From Mycolicibacterium peregrinum (lineage in GTDB: Bacteria; Actinomycetota; Actinomycetes; Mycobacteriales; Mycobacteriaceae): a DNA stretch of 64,000 bases. The position numbers and the translations under genes were made by a program. The notes beneath the pieces are model-generated. The model was given only the letters and a program-made list of their open reading frames with translations. It ran no database searches and was not told the DNA's origin. The stretch spans positions 222,416-286,415 of the forward strand of contig NZ_LZSO01000013.1 of NCBI RefSeq assembly GCF_001665785.1, read 5' to 3'. Positions 39,403-49,282 of the stretch are shown here, in pieces. How positions within the stretch are numbered: the first letter of the stretch is position 1; each line of letters starts with the position of its first letter.

Positions 39403-40521
39403 ATGAAATCGCGCCGGCTGATGGGGGTGGCCGCCGTTCTGTGTGCCGCGATGCTTGTCGGATCGGGCTGCGCCCGGTTCGACGCGGCCCAGTCCGAACC
39501 TTTCACCACCGAGCCCAAGATGGCACCGGGGCCGACCACCACACCGCCGCCGCCACCACCGCTGCCGGCCAAGCCGTTCCCCAAGGAATGCAAGGCGACA
39601 GGTGTCATGCAGGGCTGCCTCGACAGCACCAGCGGTCTGATCATGCTGCCCGACAGCCAGTCCGCACTGGTCGCCGAGCGGCTCACCGGCGCGGTCAAGC
39701 AGGTGTCGGTGAAGGCCGAGCCGAAGGTCAAGGTGACGATCCCCGTCGATCCGTCCGGCGACGGCGGCCTGATGGACATCGTGCTGTCGCCGACCTACGG
39801 CCAGGACCGGCTGATGTACGCCTATGTCAGCACTCCGACGGACAACCGCGTGATCCGCATCGCCGACGGCGACGTGCCGAAGCCCATCCTCACCGGCATT
39901 CCGAAGGGCGCCACCGGCAACATGGGGTCGCTGACGTTCACCAGCAAGACCACCCTGCTCGTACAGACTGGCGATGCGGGCGACCCGGCACTGGCCGCCG
40001 AGCCCGCATCGCTGGCAGGCAAGGTGCTGCGCATCGAGCAGCCCACCACCGTCAACCAGGCGCCGATCACCACGGCGCTCAGCGGCCTGGGCGGCGCGGG
40101 CGGCATGTGTGTCGATTCATCGGACGGCTCGCTCTACGTCACCGACCGCACTCCGAGCGCCGATCGACTGCAGCGCATCACCAAGGATTCCAAGGTTTCC
40201 ACGGTGTGGACGTGGCCGGACCGGCCCGGTGTCGCTGGGTGCGCCGCCCTGGAGGGCACGGTGTTGGTGAACCTGGTCAACGTCAAGAAGACCGTCGCCG
40301 TACGCCTGGCACCCGATACCGGCGCGGTCACCGGTGACCCGGAGGTGGTCCGGGAGAACGTGCGCGGTCATGCCTGGGCGTTGCAGCTCTCCCCCGACGG
40401 CAACGTGTGGGGCGCGACCGTGAACCGGACCGCCGGAGACGCCGAGAGCTTCGACGACGTCGTCTTCCCGCTCTTCCCACAGGGCGGCGGGTTCCCGCGC
40501 AGCAATGCCGACAACACCTAG
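39403..40521 (+). CDS. lppZ: Lipoprotein LppZ (glucose/sorbosone-dehydrogenase-like propeller)
   Basis: 372 aa. Signal peptide with lipobox LVGSGC (Cys23), a proline-rich linker (TTTPPPPPPLPAKPFPKE), then a six-bladed-propeller-like body (LMDIVLSPTYGQDRLMYAYV; GGMCVDSSDGSLYVTDRT; HAWALQLSPDGNVWGATV). It corresponds to Rv3006. The start is ATG 39403, with TAATCT (39391-39396) 6 nt upstream, indicating a leaderless mRNA. Catalytic activity has not been shown for this family. Confidence 0.9.
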   Translation: MKSRRLMGVAAVLCAAMLVGSGCARFDAAQSEPFTTEPKMAPGPTTTPPPPPPLPAKPFPKECKATGVMQGCLDSTSGLIMLPDSQSALVAERLTGAVKQVSVKAEPKVKVTIPVDPSGDGGLMDIVLSPTYGQDRLMYAYVSTPTDNRVIRIADGDVPKPILTGIPKGATGNMGSLTFTSKTTLLVQTGDAGDPALAAEPASLAGKVLRIEQPTTVNQAPITTALSGLGGAGGMCVDSSDGSLYVTDRTPSADRLQRITKDSKVSTVWTWPDRPGVAGCAALEGTVLVNLVNVKKTVAVRLAPDTGAVTGDPEVVRENVRGHAWALQLSPDGNVWGATVNRTAGDAESFDDVVFPLFPQGGGFPRSNADNT

Positions 40522-40652
40522 GACACAACACATTTCGGCCTAGATCGACTCCATGGACCTGACCGGACCCGGCAGCGTCAATCGGTCGATATGAATACGA
40601 GGCCCACAATGTGCCCTTAGAAATGGTTCGCCTATCACGTACCATTACCCGG

Positions 40653-41282
40653 GTGCCTGACCGCCAGCGCCGCAGATACGCACCGCGGCTACCGCGTGAA
40701 GAGCGGCGCGAGCAACTGCTGGACGCAGCTTTGACGGTGCTCCGCGATTGCCCTCTGCACGAGCTGACCATGGAGGGGGTGGCCGAGGCCGGTGGCGTCG
40801 GGAAACCCGTTCTCTATACCGCGTTCCGGACCCGCACCGAACTGGTGGCTGCGTTGCTCGTCCGCGAGCATCAGCGTGGCCTGAGCCAGGTCCTGACCAC
40901 CCTGCCCGAGAATCTGTCGGTAACCGGGCCGGCAGACGCCTACACGGCGACGGTCACCGGTTTCCTGCGCTGTGTGTTGGAGAATCCGGCCCGCTGGCGG
41001 CTTATCCTCACCGAACCCGACACCGCGCCGCGGGATGTCCACGCGGCGGTCCGCAACGCCCGCAACCAGATCCTCGCGGAGCTGAAGCAAATGGCGAAGG
41101 CGGGCATAGCGGTGGACCCCCGCCTTTCCGCACTGGATCCCGAGCTTCTCGGCCACACCTTGCTGTCGTTCGCGGAGATGCTCGGCCGCCTGGCCGTGCA
41201 TGACCCGGCCAGCTACCCGCGCGAACGGCTCGAACAATATGCCGCCGCCGCGATGACCATGTTCGCCGGCGCTGTCAAGTAA
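40653..41282 (+). CDS. TetR-family transcriptional regulator
   Basis: 209 aa. N-terminal TetR helix-turn-helix (REQLLDAALTVLRDCPLHEL, then VAEAGGVGKPVLYTAFRTRTELV) with a larger ligand-binding C-terminal domain. GTG 40653 is preferred to codons from 40611: TACCAT (40640-40645) ends 7 nt before it and the shorter form starts at VPDRQRRR. Convergent with gatB, with no obvious target operon beside it. Ligand unknown. Confidence 0.85.
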   Translation: MPDRQRRRYAPRLPREERREQLLDAALTVLRDCPLHELTMEGVAEAGGVGKPVLYTAFRTRTELVAALLVREHQRGLSQVLTTLPENLSVTGPADAYTATVTGFLRCVLENPARWRLILTEPDTAPRDVHAAVRNARNQILAELKQMAKAGIAVDPRLSALDPELLGHTLLSFAEMLGRLAVHDPASYPRERLEQYAAAAMTMFAGAVK

Positions 41283-41289
41283 CGCGCGG

Positions 41290-42801
41290 TTACCCGCTCT
41301 GGCCGCAGGCGGCCAGTACCAGCTCGCGCACCCGGGCCGCGTCGGCCGAGCCCTTGGTCGCCTTCATCACCGCACCGACGATCGCTCCGGCGGCCTGGAT
41401 CTTGCCGCCGCGGATCTTGTCCGCGACGTCGGGCTGAGCCTCGAGCGCTGTATCAATGGCAGCCTGGATCACCGAGTCGTCGCGCACGAGCGCTAGCCCG
41501 CGGTCGGCCATGACCTGCTCGGGTTCGCCCTCGCCGGCGAGTACTCCCTCGATGACCTGGCGGGCCAGTTTGTTGGACAGCTTGCCCTCGTCGACGAGCT
41601 TGACCACGGCCGCGACCTGGGCCGGGGTGATCGGCAACACCTCGAGTTCGACCTCGGACTCGTTCGCCTTCTGCACCAGGAAGTTGCCCCACCAGGCGCG
41701 GGCGGCCTCGCTTGAGGCGCCGTGGGAGACGGTGGCGGCCACCAACTCCACCGCACCGGCGTTGACCAGGTCACGCATCACCTCGTCGGAGATGGCCCAG
41801 TCCTGCTGAATCCGCTTGCGCGCCAACCACGGCAGCTCAGGGATGGTCTGGCGCAGGCGTTCGACGAGTTCGGCGTCAGGCGCGACAGGCTCGAGGTCGG
41901 GCTCGGGAAAGTAGCGGTAGTCCTCCGCGGTCTCCTTGCTGCGCCCCGGTGAGGTGTAGCCATCCTCGTGGAAATGCCGCGTCTCCTGGGTGACCGTGCC
42001 CCCGGCATTGAGAACCGCTGCCTGACGGCGCATTTCGTACCGGACCGCCACCTCGACGCTCTTGAGCGAGTTCACGTTCTTGGTCTCGGTGCGGGTGCCG
42101 AACTCGGCTGCCCCAACCGGCTTGAGGGACAGGTTCGAGTCACACCGCATCGATCCCTGGTCCATCCGCACATCCGATACACCCAAGCCGCGCAGCAGGT
42201 CTCGAAGCGCCGTGACGTAGGCGCGGGCGATCTCCGGCGCTCGTGCCCCGGTCCCCTCGATGGGCCTGGTGACGATCTCGACCAGTGGAACGCCGGCGCG
42301 GTTGAAATCGGCCAGCGAGGTCGTCGCGCCCGAGATGCGGCCGGTGTCGCTACCCAGATGGGTCAGCTTGCCGGTGTCCTCTTCCATGTGCGCACGCTCG
42401 ATCTCCACGCGGAAGGTGGTGCCATCGTCCAGCGGCACATCGAGATAGCCGTTGACCGCGATCGGCTCGTCGTACTGCGAGATCTGGTAGTTCTTCGGCT
42501 GGTCGGGGTAGAAGTAGTTCTTCCGGGCGAACCGGCCCCACGGCGCGATGTCGCAGTTGAGCGCCAGGCCGATGCGGATCGCCGACTCGACCGCCGCCCC
42601 GTTGAGCACCGGCAGCGAACCGGGCAGCCCCAGGCACACCGGGCAGACCAGGGTGTTGGGCTCGGCGCCGAACCGGTTGGCGCAGCCGCAGAACATCTTG
42701 GTGGCCGTGGACAGCTCGACGTGTACCTCCATGCCCATCACGGGCTCATAGGCGGCGATGACGTCGTCGTAGTCAACGAGTTCAGCGGTAGCGACAGACA
42801 T
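41290..42801 (-). CDS. gatB: Aspartyl/glutamyl-tRNA amidotransferase subunit B
   Basis: Subunit B of GatCAB, which converts mischarged Glu-tRNA(Gln) and Asp-tRNA(Asn) to the correct forms; 503 aa. The family core [20 protein letters not shown], the zinc-site cysteines (FCGCANRFG ... CPVCLGLPG) and the C-terminal YqeY-like domain ([21 protein letters not shown]) are present. The start is ATG 42801; TAGGAT (42814-42809) lies 7 nt upstream, a leaderless pattern. It is separated from gatA by pfkA, a MarR gene and an NmrA gene. Confidence 0.96.
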   Translation of the reverse strand: MSVATAELVDYDDVIAAYEPVMGMEVHVELSTATKMFCGCANRFGAEPNTLVCPVCLGLPGSLPVLNGAAVESAIRIGLALNCDIAPWGRFARKNYFYPDQPKNYQISQYDEPIAVNGYLDVPLDDGTTFRVEIERAHMEEDTGKLTHLGSDTGRISGATTSLADFNRAGVPLVEIVTRPIEGTGARAPEIARAYVTALRDLLRGLGVSDVRMDQGSMRCDSNLSLKPVGAAEFGTRTETKNVNSLKSVEVAVRYEMRRQAAVLNAGGTVTQETRHFHEDGYTSPGRSKETAEDYRYFPEPDLEPVAPDAELVERLRQTIPELPWLARKRIQQDWAISDEVMRDLVNAGAVELVAATVSHGASSEAARAWWGNFLVQKANESEVELEVLPITPAQVAAVVKLVDEGKLSNKLARQVIEGVLAGEGEPEQVMADRGLALVRDDSVIQAAIDTALEAQPDVADKIRGGKIQAAGAIVGAVMKATKGSADAARVRELVLAACGQSG

Positions 42802-42827
42802 GCTGTCGATCCTAGTGGGGCGGCGTT

Positions 42828-43301
42828 TCAGGTCAGTCCGGGGTGGACGCCGGGGATCAGGCCGGCCGCGGCCGACAGGCGACGCAGCATGTCCCGCAGG
42901 AGGGCGCGTTCCTCGTCGGACAGCGACGCGGTCACCTCGTCCTCGAGGGCACGGCCTGCGGAGTCGAGGGCCGGGACCAACTCGCGCGCCCGCCCCGTCA
43001 GAGATACGGCGAATGCCCGCCGGTCATCGGGATGCGGACGGCGTTCGACGAGGCCCTCGGCTTCCAGCGTGTCGATCAACGCGACCATGACATTGCGGTG
43101 CAGCCCAAGGCGTTCGCAGAGCGCGCGCTGCGACTGCCCGTCGGCACCGGCCAGCGCCAGCAGCACCGCGGTGGCCCTGGGATGCAGCCCCAACGGCTCC
43201 AGCTTGGCCCGGAAGCCATCGGCCACATACGCGCCGAGTTGGGACAGCAGGAACGGAATGCGCTCGTCGAGAGCTGACACACCGGTCGGTTCCTCAGCCA
43301 T
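42828..43301 (-). CDS. MarR-family transcriptional regulator
   Basis: 157 aa. Winged helix region [35 protein letters not shown], with wing [19 protein letters not shown] 43301 is preferred over ATG 43334 because a perfect 17-bp palindrome (43310-43326) would otherwise lie inside the coding region, and a TATATG -10-like box lies at 43337-43332. Divergent from an NmrA-like oxidoreductase that it probably represses, in the usual MarR layout. The inducer is not evident. Confidence 0.87.
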   Translation of the reverse strand: MAEEPTGVSALDERIPFLLSQLGAYVADGFRAKLEPLGLHPRATAVLLALAGADGQSQRALCERLGLHRNVMVALIDTLEAEGLVERRPHPDDRRAFAVSLTGRARELVPALDSAGRALEDEVTASLSDEERALLRDMLRRLSAAAGLIPGVHPGLT

Positions 43302-43309
43302 GCCGGCAA

Positions 43310-43326
43310 CACTAGCACTGCTAGTG
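43310..43326. promoter_or_regulatory. MarR operator candidate 1
   Basis: Perfect palindrome CACTAGCA-C-TGCTAGTG between the MarR start and its predicted promoter. Confidence 0.75.
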
Positions 43327-43345
43327 ATTGTCATATAGCGTGATT

Positions 43346-43360
43346 GTCACTATTAGTGAC
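43346..43360. promoter_or_regulatory. MarR operator candidate 2
   Basis: Perfect palindrome GTCACTA-T-TAGTGAC in front of the NmrA-like gene. It shares CACTA/TAGTG half sites with candidate 1. Their centres are 35 bp apart. Confidence 0.75.
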
Positions 43361-43375
43361 TAATTGGGAGGCACC

Positions 43376-44068
43376 ATGCGAATCGTCATCTTCGGCGCCA
43401 ACGGGGCAACCGGACGTCTGCTCACCCGCCAGGCCCTCGACGCCGGGCACAGCGTCGTGGCGGTCACCCGCCACCCCGAGACGTTCCCCATCACCGGCGC
43501 CGCGCTCACCGTGGCCGAGGCCGACGTGCGGGACGCGGACGCGGTCACCGCCGCCGTCGACGGCGCCGACGCGGTGCTGTCCACCCTGGGCGTCACCTTC
43601 ACGATGGATCCCGTCGACACCTACTCGATCGGCGTGGGCAACATCGTCACGGCGATGCGTCGGACCGGGGTCGAAAGGTTGTCCGTCGTGAGTTCCACCG
43701 CGATCGCCGACTATCCCGGCCGCACCGGTACGCCGTTCGCGCTGCGTCTGGTCCAGCCGGTGATCAGCCGCATCTTCGGCAGGACCCTCTACGCCGACAT
43801 GCGCCGCATGGAGGACATCGTGGCCGCCAGTGGACTGAATTGGACGATCGTGCGGCCGTCCGGCCTGTTCGACCTGCCGAACGTCACCGACTACATTGCC
43901 GGCCAGTGCGACCCGGTAGGTGCGTTCACCTCGCGCACCGACCTTGCCGACTACTTGCTGAAGCTGGCCAATTCACCGGAAACCGGTGCGACCGTGACGG
44001 TTTCGACGACTGTAGACACCCCGTCCATGTGGCAGCTGTTGCGCCGCGAGGCACTCAAGAGCGCATGA
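43376..44068 (+). CDS. NmrA/NAD(P)-binding atypical SDR oxidoreductase
   Basis: 230 aa, NAD(P)H-binding SDR-a5/NmrA-like fold with N-terminal IVIFGANGATGRLLTRQALD and LNWTIVRPSGLFD near residue 155. The usual catalytic Tyr-x3-Lys is not obvious, so it could be a sensor or reductase. The start is ATG 43376 with GGGAGG 6 bp upstream; a GTG at 43364 is less well placed. It is likely controlled by the divergent MarR protein through the two palindromes between them. Confidence 0.83.
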   Translation: MRIVIFGANGATGRLLTRQALDAGHSVVAVTRHPETFPITGAALTVAEADVRDADAVTAAVDGADAVLSTLGVTFTMDPVDTYSIGVGNIVTAMRRTGVERLSVVSSTAIADYPGRTGTPFALRLVQPVISRIFGRTLYADMRRMEDIVAASGLNWTIVRPSGLFDLPNVTDYIAGQCDPVGAFTSRTDLADYLLKLANSPETGATVTVSTTVDTPSMWQLLRREALKSA

Positions 44069-44074
44069 GGCGTG

Positions 44075-45106
44075 CTAGCCGAAAAACTCGGCGGCGTCGT
44101 CGTAACGGGACTGCGGTACCAGTTTGAGGTGGCGGGTCGCATCGGCCAGCGGTACCCGGCCGATGTCCTGCCCCTGCAACGACACCATCATCCCGAACTC
44201 GCCGGCATGCGCGGCGTCGGCCGCGTTCACGCCGAAGCGGGTGGCCAGCACGCGGTCATAGGCCGTCGGAGTACCGCCGCGCTGGACGTGGCCGAGAACT
44301 GTGACGCGCACATCCTTTTTGATCCGCTTCTCCACCTCGAGCGCCAATTGCTGTGCCACACCGGTGAACTTCTCATGCCCGAACTCGTCCATACCGCCCT
44401 GCCGCAGTTGCATGGTGCCCTCGGCCGGCTTCGCCCCCTCTGCCACCACGCAGATGAAGTGTGACGATCCGTGCTGGAACCGCTTCTTGACCAGCCGGCA
44501 CACTTCCTCGACGTCGAAGGGCTGCTCGGGGATCAGGGTCATGTGGGCGCCCGACGCCAGCCCGGCGTTGAGCGCGATCCAGCCGGCATGGCGGCCCATC
44601 ACCTCGACCAGCATGACCCGCTGGTGGGATTCAGCGGTGCTGTGCAGCCGGTCGATGGCCTCGGTAGCCACCTGCAGCGCCGTATCGTGACCGAAAGTCA
44701 CGTCCGTGCAGTCGATGTCGTTGTCGATGGTCTTGGGCACCCCGACCACCGGGACGTTCTCCTCGGACAACCAGTGCGCGGCGGTCAGCGTGCCTTCACC
44801 CCCGATCGGGATCAACACGTCGATCCCGTTGTCTTCGAGGGTCTGCTTGATCTGATCCAGGCCCGCCCGCAGCTTGTCCGGGTTGACCCGCGCGGTACCC
44901 AGCATGGTTCCGCCCTTGGCCAGCAACCGATCATTGCGATCATCGTTGGCCAATTGAATGCGGCGATCCTCCAACAACCCTCGCCAGCCGTCGAGGAATC
45001 CGACCACCGACGAGCCGTAGCGCTGGTCGCAGGTACGCACCACCGCCCGGATCACCGCGTTCAGGCCAGGACAATCACCGCCGCCGGTGAGAACTCCGAT
45101 GCGCAT
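44075..45106 (-). CDS. pfkA: 6-phosphofructokinase
   Basis: Phosphorylates fructose 6-phosphate in glycolysis; 343 aa, the length of the mycobacterial PfkA. Motifs are [20 protein letters not shown] at the N-terminus, [11 protein letters not shown] (phosphoryl-donor site), [16 protein letters not shown] (catalytic Asp) and [18 protein letters not shown] 45106 gives the conserved N-terminus; ATG 45115 adds only three residues. It lies downstream of gatA as Rv3010c does. Confidence 0.95.
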   Translation of the reverse strand: MRIGVLTGGGDCPGLNAVIRAVVRTCDQRYGSSVVGFLDGWRGLLEDRRIQLANDDRNDRLLAKGGTMLGTARVNPDKLRAGLDQIKQTLEDNGIDVLIPIGGEGTLTAAHWLSEENVPVVGVPKTIDNDIDCTDVTFGHDTALQVATEAIDRLHSTAESHQRVMLVEVMGRHAGWIALNAGLASGAHMTLIPEQPFDVEEVCRLVKKRFQHGSSHFICVVAEGAKPAEGTMQLRQGGMDEFGHEKFTGVAQQLALEVEKRIKKDVRVTVLGHVQRGGTPTAYDRVLATRFGVNAADAAHAGEFGMMVSLQGQDIGRVPLADATRHLKLVPQSRYDDAAEFFG

Positions 45107-45160
45107 GAGCACCATCTTGCCCCGCCCGACACAACCGTGCCGGGCATAAGGACATGGCGT

Positions 45161-46651
45161 CTACAACGCGCTGGGCAACGGGCCGCGGGCGGCCTCGTAG
45201 GCGGCGCCGACGCGGTACAGCCGGTCATCGGCCAGGGCCGGCGCCATGATCTGCAGACCGACGGGCAGGCCGTCGTCGGGTGACAGACCCGACGGCACCG
45301 ACATCCCGCAGTGTCCGGCCAGGTTCAGCGGCAGCGTGCACAGGTCGAACAGGTACATGGCCAGCGGATCGTCGACCTTCTCCCCCAGCCGGAACGCCGT
45401 CGTCGGCGTGGCCGGGGACACCAGGACGTCGACGCTCTGGTAGGCCTGCTCCAGATCGCGGGCGATCAGTGTCCGCACCTTCTGCGCCTGGTTGTAGTAG
45501 GCGTCGTAGTAGCCCGCCGACAACGCGTAGGTACCGATCATGATCCGGCGCTTGACCTCCGGCCCGAACCCGGCGGCCCGGGTCAACGCCATGACCTCCT
45601 CGGCGCTGTGCGTGCCGTCATCACCGACCCGCAGCCCGAATCGCATCGCGTCGAACCGCGCCAGGTTGCTCGACACCTCCGACGGCAGGATCAGGTAGTA
45701 GGCGTCCATCGCATGGTCGAAGTGCGGGCAGTCGACCTCACTGACCTCAGCGCCGAGCGCGGTGAGCTGGGCAACCGCGGCATTGAACGACTCCAGCACC
45801 CCGGGCTGGTAACCCTCGCCGCGCAGCTGCTTGACGACACCGACGCGCACGCCCTTGAGATCGCCTGCCGCACCGGCCCGAGCCGCACCGACCACATCGG
45901 GCACCGCGGCGTCGACGGAGGTGGAGTCGCGCGGGTCGTGGCCGGCGATCACCTGGTGCAGCAGCGCGGTGTCGAGCACCGTACGCGCACACGGCCCGCC
46001 CTGATCCAGCGACGACGCGCAGGCGATCAGGCCATAGCGCGAGACCGTGCCGTACGTCGGCTTGACGCCGACGGTCGCGGTCAGCGCGGCCGGCTGACGG
46101 ATCGATCCGCCGGTGTCCGTGCCGATCGCCAGCGGAGCCTGATACGCGGCCAGCGCCGCGGCGCTACCGCCGCCCGACCCGCCGGGTACCCGCTCGGTGT
46201 TCCACGGGTTACGGGTCGGTCCGTAGGCCGAATTCTCGGTCGACGACCCCATGGCGAATTCGTCCATGTTGGTCTTGCCGAGGATCGGGATGCCCGCCGC
46301 ACGCAGCTTGGCGGTGACGGTCGCGTCGTACGGTGCGCGCCAGCCCTCCAGGATCTTGGATCCCGCGGTGGTCGGCATGTCGACAGCGGTGAAGACGTCC
46401 TTGAGCGCCAGCGGCACCCCGGCCAGCGGCGACGGCAGCGTCTCTCCCGCGGCGACGACGGCGTCGATCCGGCCGGCCTCGGCCAGCGCGGCGTCCGCGG
46501 CCACGTGCAGGAAGGCGTTGAAGCGCTCGTCTGTCTCGGCGATCTGGTCCAGATGGGCCTGCGTCACCTCGGTCGAGGAGACCTCTTTGGCGGCGATCTG
46601 AGCACCCAGGGTCGCCGCATCGCGACGGATCAGCTCACTCATGCTCGTCAT
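45161..46651 (-). CDS. gatA: Aspartyl/glutamyl-tRNA amidotransferase subunit A
   Basis: Catalytic amidase subunit, 496 aa. The Lys-cisSer-Ser triad is visible: [10 protein letters not shown] (Lys), [13 protein letters not shown] and [14 protein letters not shown]. It releases ammonia from glutamine for GatB. ATG 46651 overlaps the gatC stop (ATGA), with GGAGAGG upstream; ATG 46642 is an alternative. Confidence 0.96.
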   Translation of the reverse strand: MTSMSELIRRDAATLGAQIAAKEVSSTEVTQAHLDQIAETDERFNAFLHVAADAALAEAGRIDAVVAAGETLPSPLAGVPLALKDVFTAVDMPTTAGSKILEGWRAPYDATVTAKLRAAGIPILGKTNMDEFAMGSSTENSAYGPTRNPWNTERVPGGSGGGSAAALAAYQAPLAIGTDTGGSIRQPAALTATVGVKPTYGTVSRYGLIACASSLDQGGPCARTVLDTALLHQVIAGHDPRDSTSVDAAVPDVVGAARAGAAGDLKGVRVGVVKQLRGEGYQPGVLESFNAAVAQLTALGAEVSEVDCPHFDHAMDAYYLILPSEVSSNLARFDAMRFGLRVGDDGTHSAEEVMALTRAAGFGPEVKRRIMIGTYALSAGYYDAYYNQAQKVRTLIARDLEQAYQSVDVLVSPATPTTAFRLGEKVDDPLAMYLFDLCTLPLNLAGHCGMSVPSGLSPDDGLPVGLQIMAPALADDRLYRVGAAYEAARGPLPSAL

Positions 46652-46947
46652 TCACCCTCTCCGAGAATCCGCGGCACGGCGAAGCGGCCGTCTTCGGCGC
46701 GCGGCGCCGCGGCCAGCGCCTCCTCCTGCGTCAGGCACGGCACGACGACGTCAGGGCGGCTGACATTCACGTCCTTCAGCGGGTTGCCCGTCGCCTCCAC
46801 GCCGGTGACGTCGACGGACTGGATCTGGCTGACATGGCCGAGGATGGCATCCAGCTGGCCGGCGAAACTGTCCAGTTCGTCGTCGGTCAGCGCCAGACGC
46901 GCCAGACGCGCCAGATGGGCAACCTCGTCTCGGGAGATCTTCGACAC
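46648..46947 (-). CDS. gatC: Aspartyl/glutamyl-tRNA amidotransferase subunit C
   Basis: 99 aa, small scaffold subunit. Typical start [21 protein letters not shown] and the conserved C-terminal [11 protein letters not shown]. The start is GTG 46947; TAGGCT (46961-46956) lies 8 nt upstream, so the mRNA has little or no leader. First gene of gatC-gatA-pfkA. Confidence 0.94.
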   Translation of the reverse strand: MSKISRDEVAHLARLARLALTDDELDSFAGQLDAILGHVSQIQSVDVTGVEATGNPLKDVNVSRPDVVVPCLTQEEALAAAPRAEDGRFAVPRILGEGE

Positions 46948-46983
46948 GACAAAGCAGCCTAGTCAAAGCACCAGAGGGGTCAT

Positions 46984-47006
46984 ACAGCGGCAGCACCCGC
47001 CGCTGT
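46984..47006 (-). terminator. Candidate terminator of the five-paralogue operon
   Basis: ACAGCGGC (46984-46991) and GCCGCTGT (46999-47006) form an 8-bp stem with a 7-nt loop, 6 bp after the stop of the last paralogue and ahead of the gatC promoter. There is no clear U tract. Confidence 0.5.
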
Positions 47007-47012
47007 GTGGCG

Positions 47013-47681
47013 CTAGAGCGTGCGCGTGACCGCCACGACTTTGAATGTCGCCGACGTCATTTTTTCAACAGTCGATTTGTCACGGACCGACCCGAACGCA
47101 GTTCGTTTCTGGATGGCATGCGGCCCAAGGAGAGCTCCTGCACCCGAGTCGGTGGCGATCTGGACGCCACTGCTGTCGAATGCACCGAGCGTCACGAAGA
47201 AGCTGCGTGTCCGGTCAGTCTTATTGGTCAGCGTGAGGGACAAACTGGGTGATCCCGACGGGGTGATGGAGACCTCTCCGAAATCGACCTGCAGCTCATT
47301 CGCGAGAACGTCTTCGAGGTTTTCATTCATGAAGTCCTCGCCACCGAGCTCAGCAGAGGGACCTGCCGGATCGGACTTGGTTGTCGGCGTCGTGAGTGCC
47401 GGTGCCACGAGCATGACAACGCTGACCGCGACCGCGAGTGCGGATATCACCGTGCCCGCGACAGCCGGTAGCGGGTGGGCCGCGGCAGTGCGGAGCAGAG
47501 CCACGATGCCTGCGGCAACGCCGATACCGGCCACGACGGTGGCCGCCGGAACCAGTGAGAACAACGCCAGCGCCATGCCGATCAATCCGGCGATGGTCGC
47601 GGCAGTCGACCACAGGTGCGGTGTGCTGCCACCGGAGCTCGGACCTGTGGGTGCCGCGGGAATCGGTGTGGCGGTGTACAT
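47013..47681 (-). CDS. Membrane-anchored exported protein, paralogue 5 of the array
   Basis: 222 aa. A short Pro/Ser-rich cytoplasmic N-terminus is followed by three hydrophobic segments (about residues 26-45, 48-64, 72-95) and an extracytoplasmic domain. That domain shares the array's two signatures: LQVDFGEVSI after a spacer, and the C-terminal SATFKVVAV. ATG 47681 with AGAGG upstream; 10 bp after paralogue 4. It is the shortest member and lacks the glycine-rich N-tail of the others. Function unknown. Confidence 0.75.
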   Translation of the reverse strand: MYTATPIPAAPTGPSSGGSTPHLWSTAATIAGLIGMALALFSLVPAATVVAGIGVAAGIVALLRTAAAHPLPAVAGTVISALAVAVSVVMLVAPALTTPTTKSDPAGPSAELGGEDFMNENLEDVLANELQVDFGEVSITPSGSPSLSLTLTNKTDRTRSFFVTLGAFDSSGVQIATDSGAGALLGPHAIQKRTAFGSVRDKSTVEKMTSATFKVVAVTRTL

Positions 47682-47691
47682 CGTCTACCTC

Positions 47692-48519
47692 TCAGAGACC
47701 TGGTGTCGTGACATCGATAACCCGGAAGTTGGCGCCCTTGAGCTCGTCGGCTCGTTCCTTGCTCACCGGCCCGGTGAACATCTCGATGTCTTGCGAAGCA
47801 CCCGGAACCAAATGCAAGACAGTCCGGTCGGCCTGGATCTGATTGTTGGAGTCGCCCTCATACGCTCCGATCGACAACGAGAATTGTCCGCCGGTTGCCG
47901 ACCTACTCGTCACCTTCACCTTCAATCGGTTGTTCACGACTCGATCCGCGTAGCCGTCGGAGGCGGGTTGGAACTCAAACTCATAGTTACCGATTTCGAC
48001 GTCAAGGCCGTCGCCGGCCGCTGATACGACCTCGGACCCGCCGTAGACGAACCCCATACCGATCACGATGGCGATGGCGATGGCGGACAAACCGCCGCCG
48101 AGAACCGATGGAAGCACCGACTCGTCGTGTACGCGTTCCCGCCGCAGCCATCCGATGGCGGCCGCGATGATCCCGAAGACACCGGCAACCGCGCCCACCC
48201 AGCCCGCCGGTGGCGGTGCGAAGGCCAGTCCTATTCCGCACGCGCCGACCACCAGGGAGACCAGCGGCCACCTTCGCCGCCATCCGGTCCCGACGCTCCG
48301 CGCATGGGGTAGTGCGCCGTACCCGGCCACCGGGACTCCGTAATCCGGGGTCAACTGCGGTGCCCCACCGCCGTACATCGGCGGGGGCGCGGTGTAGCCC
48401 CACGATGGACCACCGCCGGGATTCGGGACCCCGGGGTTGTGTGGGAACTGTTGCCCGCCAAAGCCGCCCGCCGGCGGCGGATAGTCAGGCGGGGTGCCCC
48501 ACGGATCTGGTCCGGTCAT
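47692..48519 (-). CDS. Membrane-anchored exported protein, paralogue 4 of the array
   Basis: 275 aa. The first ~80 residues are Pro/Gly/Tyr-rich (GGGPSWGYTAPPPMYGGGAP). Hydrophobic segments follow at PLVSLVVGACGIGLAFA, WVGAVAGVFGIIAAAIGW and AIAIAIVIGMGFVYGG. The outer domain carries LDVEIGNYEFEF and ends GANFRVIDV. It resembles the DUF4190-type two-helix core plus an outer beta domain. 39 bp after paralogue 3. Function unknown. Confidence 0.75.
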   Translation of the reverse strand: MTGPDPWGTPPDYPPPAGGFGGQQFPHNPGVPNPGGGPSWGYTAPPPMYGGGAPQLTPDYGVPVAGYGALPHARSVGTGWRRRWPLVSLVVGACGIGLAFAPPPAGWVGAVAGVFGIIAAAIGWLRRERVHDESVLPSVLGGGLSAIAIAIVIGMGFVYGGSEVVSAAGDGLDVEIGNYEFEFQPASDGYADRVVNNRLKVKVTSRSATGGQFSLSIGAYEGDSNNQIQADRTVLHLVPGASQDIEMFTGPVSKERADELKGANFRVIDVTTPGL

Positions 48520-48558
48520 CGGATCGGCTCCCCACTTTGCATGAACATCTCGTCGCGG

Positions 48559-49281
48559 CTATTTCGGTTCACGGGAACTCGCCTCGATCACTCGGAAGGT
48601 CGCGTTCTTGATCTGGTCGAAGTCCACGGGACTCTTGGAACCGTCAAAAGCCTTGGCTTTCTTCGTCTGTCCAGCATTCAGCGTTTCCTCGATCGAAGAC
48701 GTCGCCAGCTGGGTGTTTCCTTCGAAGGCCCCGATCAGCACATAGAATGTCCGTGCTTCCGTCAGGCGATTCTTCACGGTGACCGACAACTCACCTTTCC
48801 CGCTCGACATCACGAAGTCTCCCACTGTCACCTCGAGCTGGTCGGCGAGTACCTTTTGTGTGTTCGCTCGGTCTGCTCGCGGGGCCGCCGTCTGCGCTGG
48901 GGGCGTCTCGACCGCATCACCCGAACCTGAGTAGACGATGGTCATGACGATGCCCATGACGAGGGCAAGTGCCGAAGTGACAGTGCCGATCGCAGCAAGA
49001 GTCGGCCCGTCGGTTCCCCGACGCACCAGAGCAACGATTCCGACCGTCAGTCCGGCGATACCGGCCATCGCCGCAACCAACCCGACGTAATAGGGCACAA
49101 ACGCCAGTAGTAGTGCACCGACACCCACGATCACCGAAATGATCGCGAGTACCGATGTGGCACCGTGGGTTTGCTGCGGAGCTGGCGATACCGGTTGGCC
49201 GGTTTGTCCGAGGATGTTCGGTGGATGCGCGCCGAATCCGCTTCCGAATTGAGGCGGTTGCCCGCCGAATGGTCCCGTCAC
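48559..49281 (-). CDS. Membrane-anchored exported protein, paralogue 3 of the array
   Basis: 240 aa from GTG 49281, one base after the stop of paralogue 2. N-terminus GGQPPQFGSGFGAHPP, three membrane segments (SVLAIISVIVGVGALLLAF; YVGLVAAMAGIAGLTVGIVAL; AIGTVTSALALVMGIVM), outer domain with LEVTVGDFVMSSGKG and terminal NATFRVIEA. The open frame reaches 49626 but that part overlaps paralogue 2 and is rejected. Confidence 0.75.
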   Translation of the reverse strand: MTGPFGGQPPQFGSGFGAHPPNILGQTGQPVSPAPQQTHGATSVLAIISVIVGVGALLLAFVPYYVGLVAAMAGIAGLTVGIVALVRRGTDGPTLAAIGTVTSALALVMGIVMTIVYSGSGDAVETPPAQTAAPRADRANTQKVLADQLEVTVGDFVMSSGKGELSVTVKNRLTEARTFYVLIGAFEGNTQLATSSIEETLNAGQTKKAKAFDGSKSPVDFDQIKNATFRVIEASSREPK

Positions 49282-49282
49282 G

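Noticed and set aside
43302..43334. Eleven extra N-terminal residues on the MarR protein
   Set aside because: They would place an exact operator palindrome within the coding sequence; ATG 43301 gives the usual N-terminus.
45311..47029. 572-codon plus-strand frame opposite gatA and gatC
   Set aside because: Antisense to two intact conserved genes and rich in Arg/Gly/Gln with no domain.
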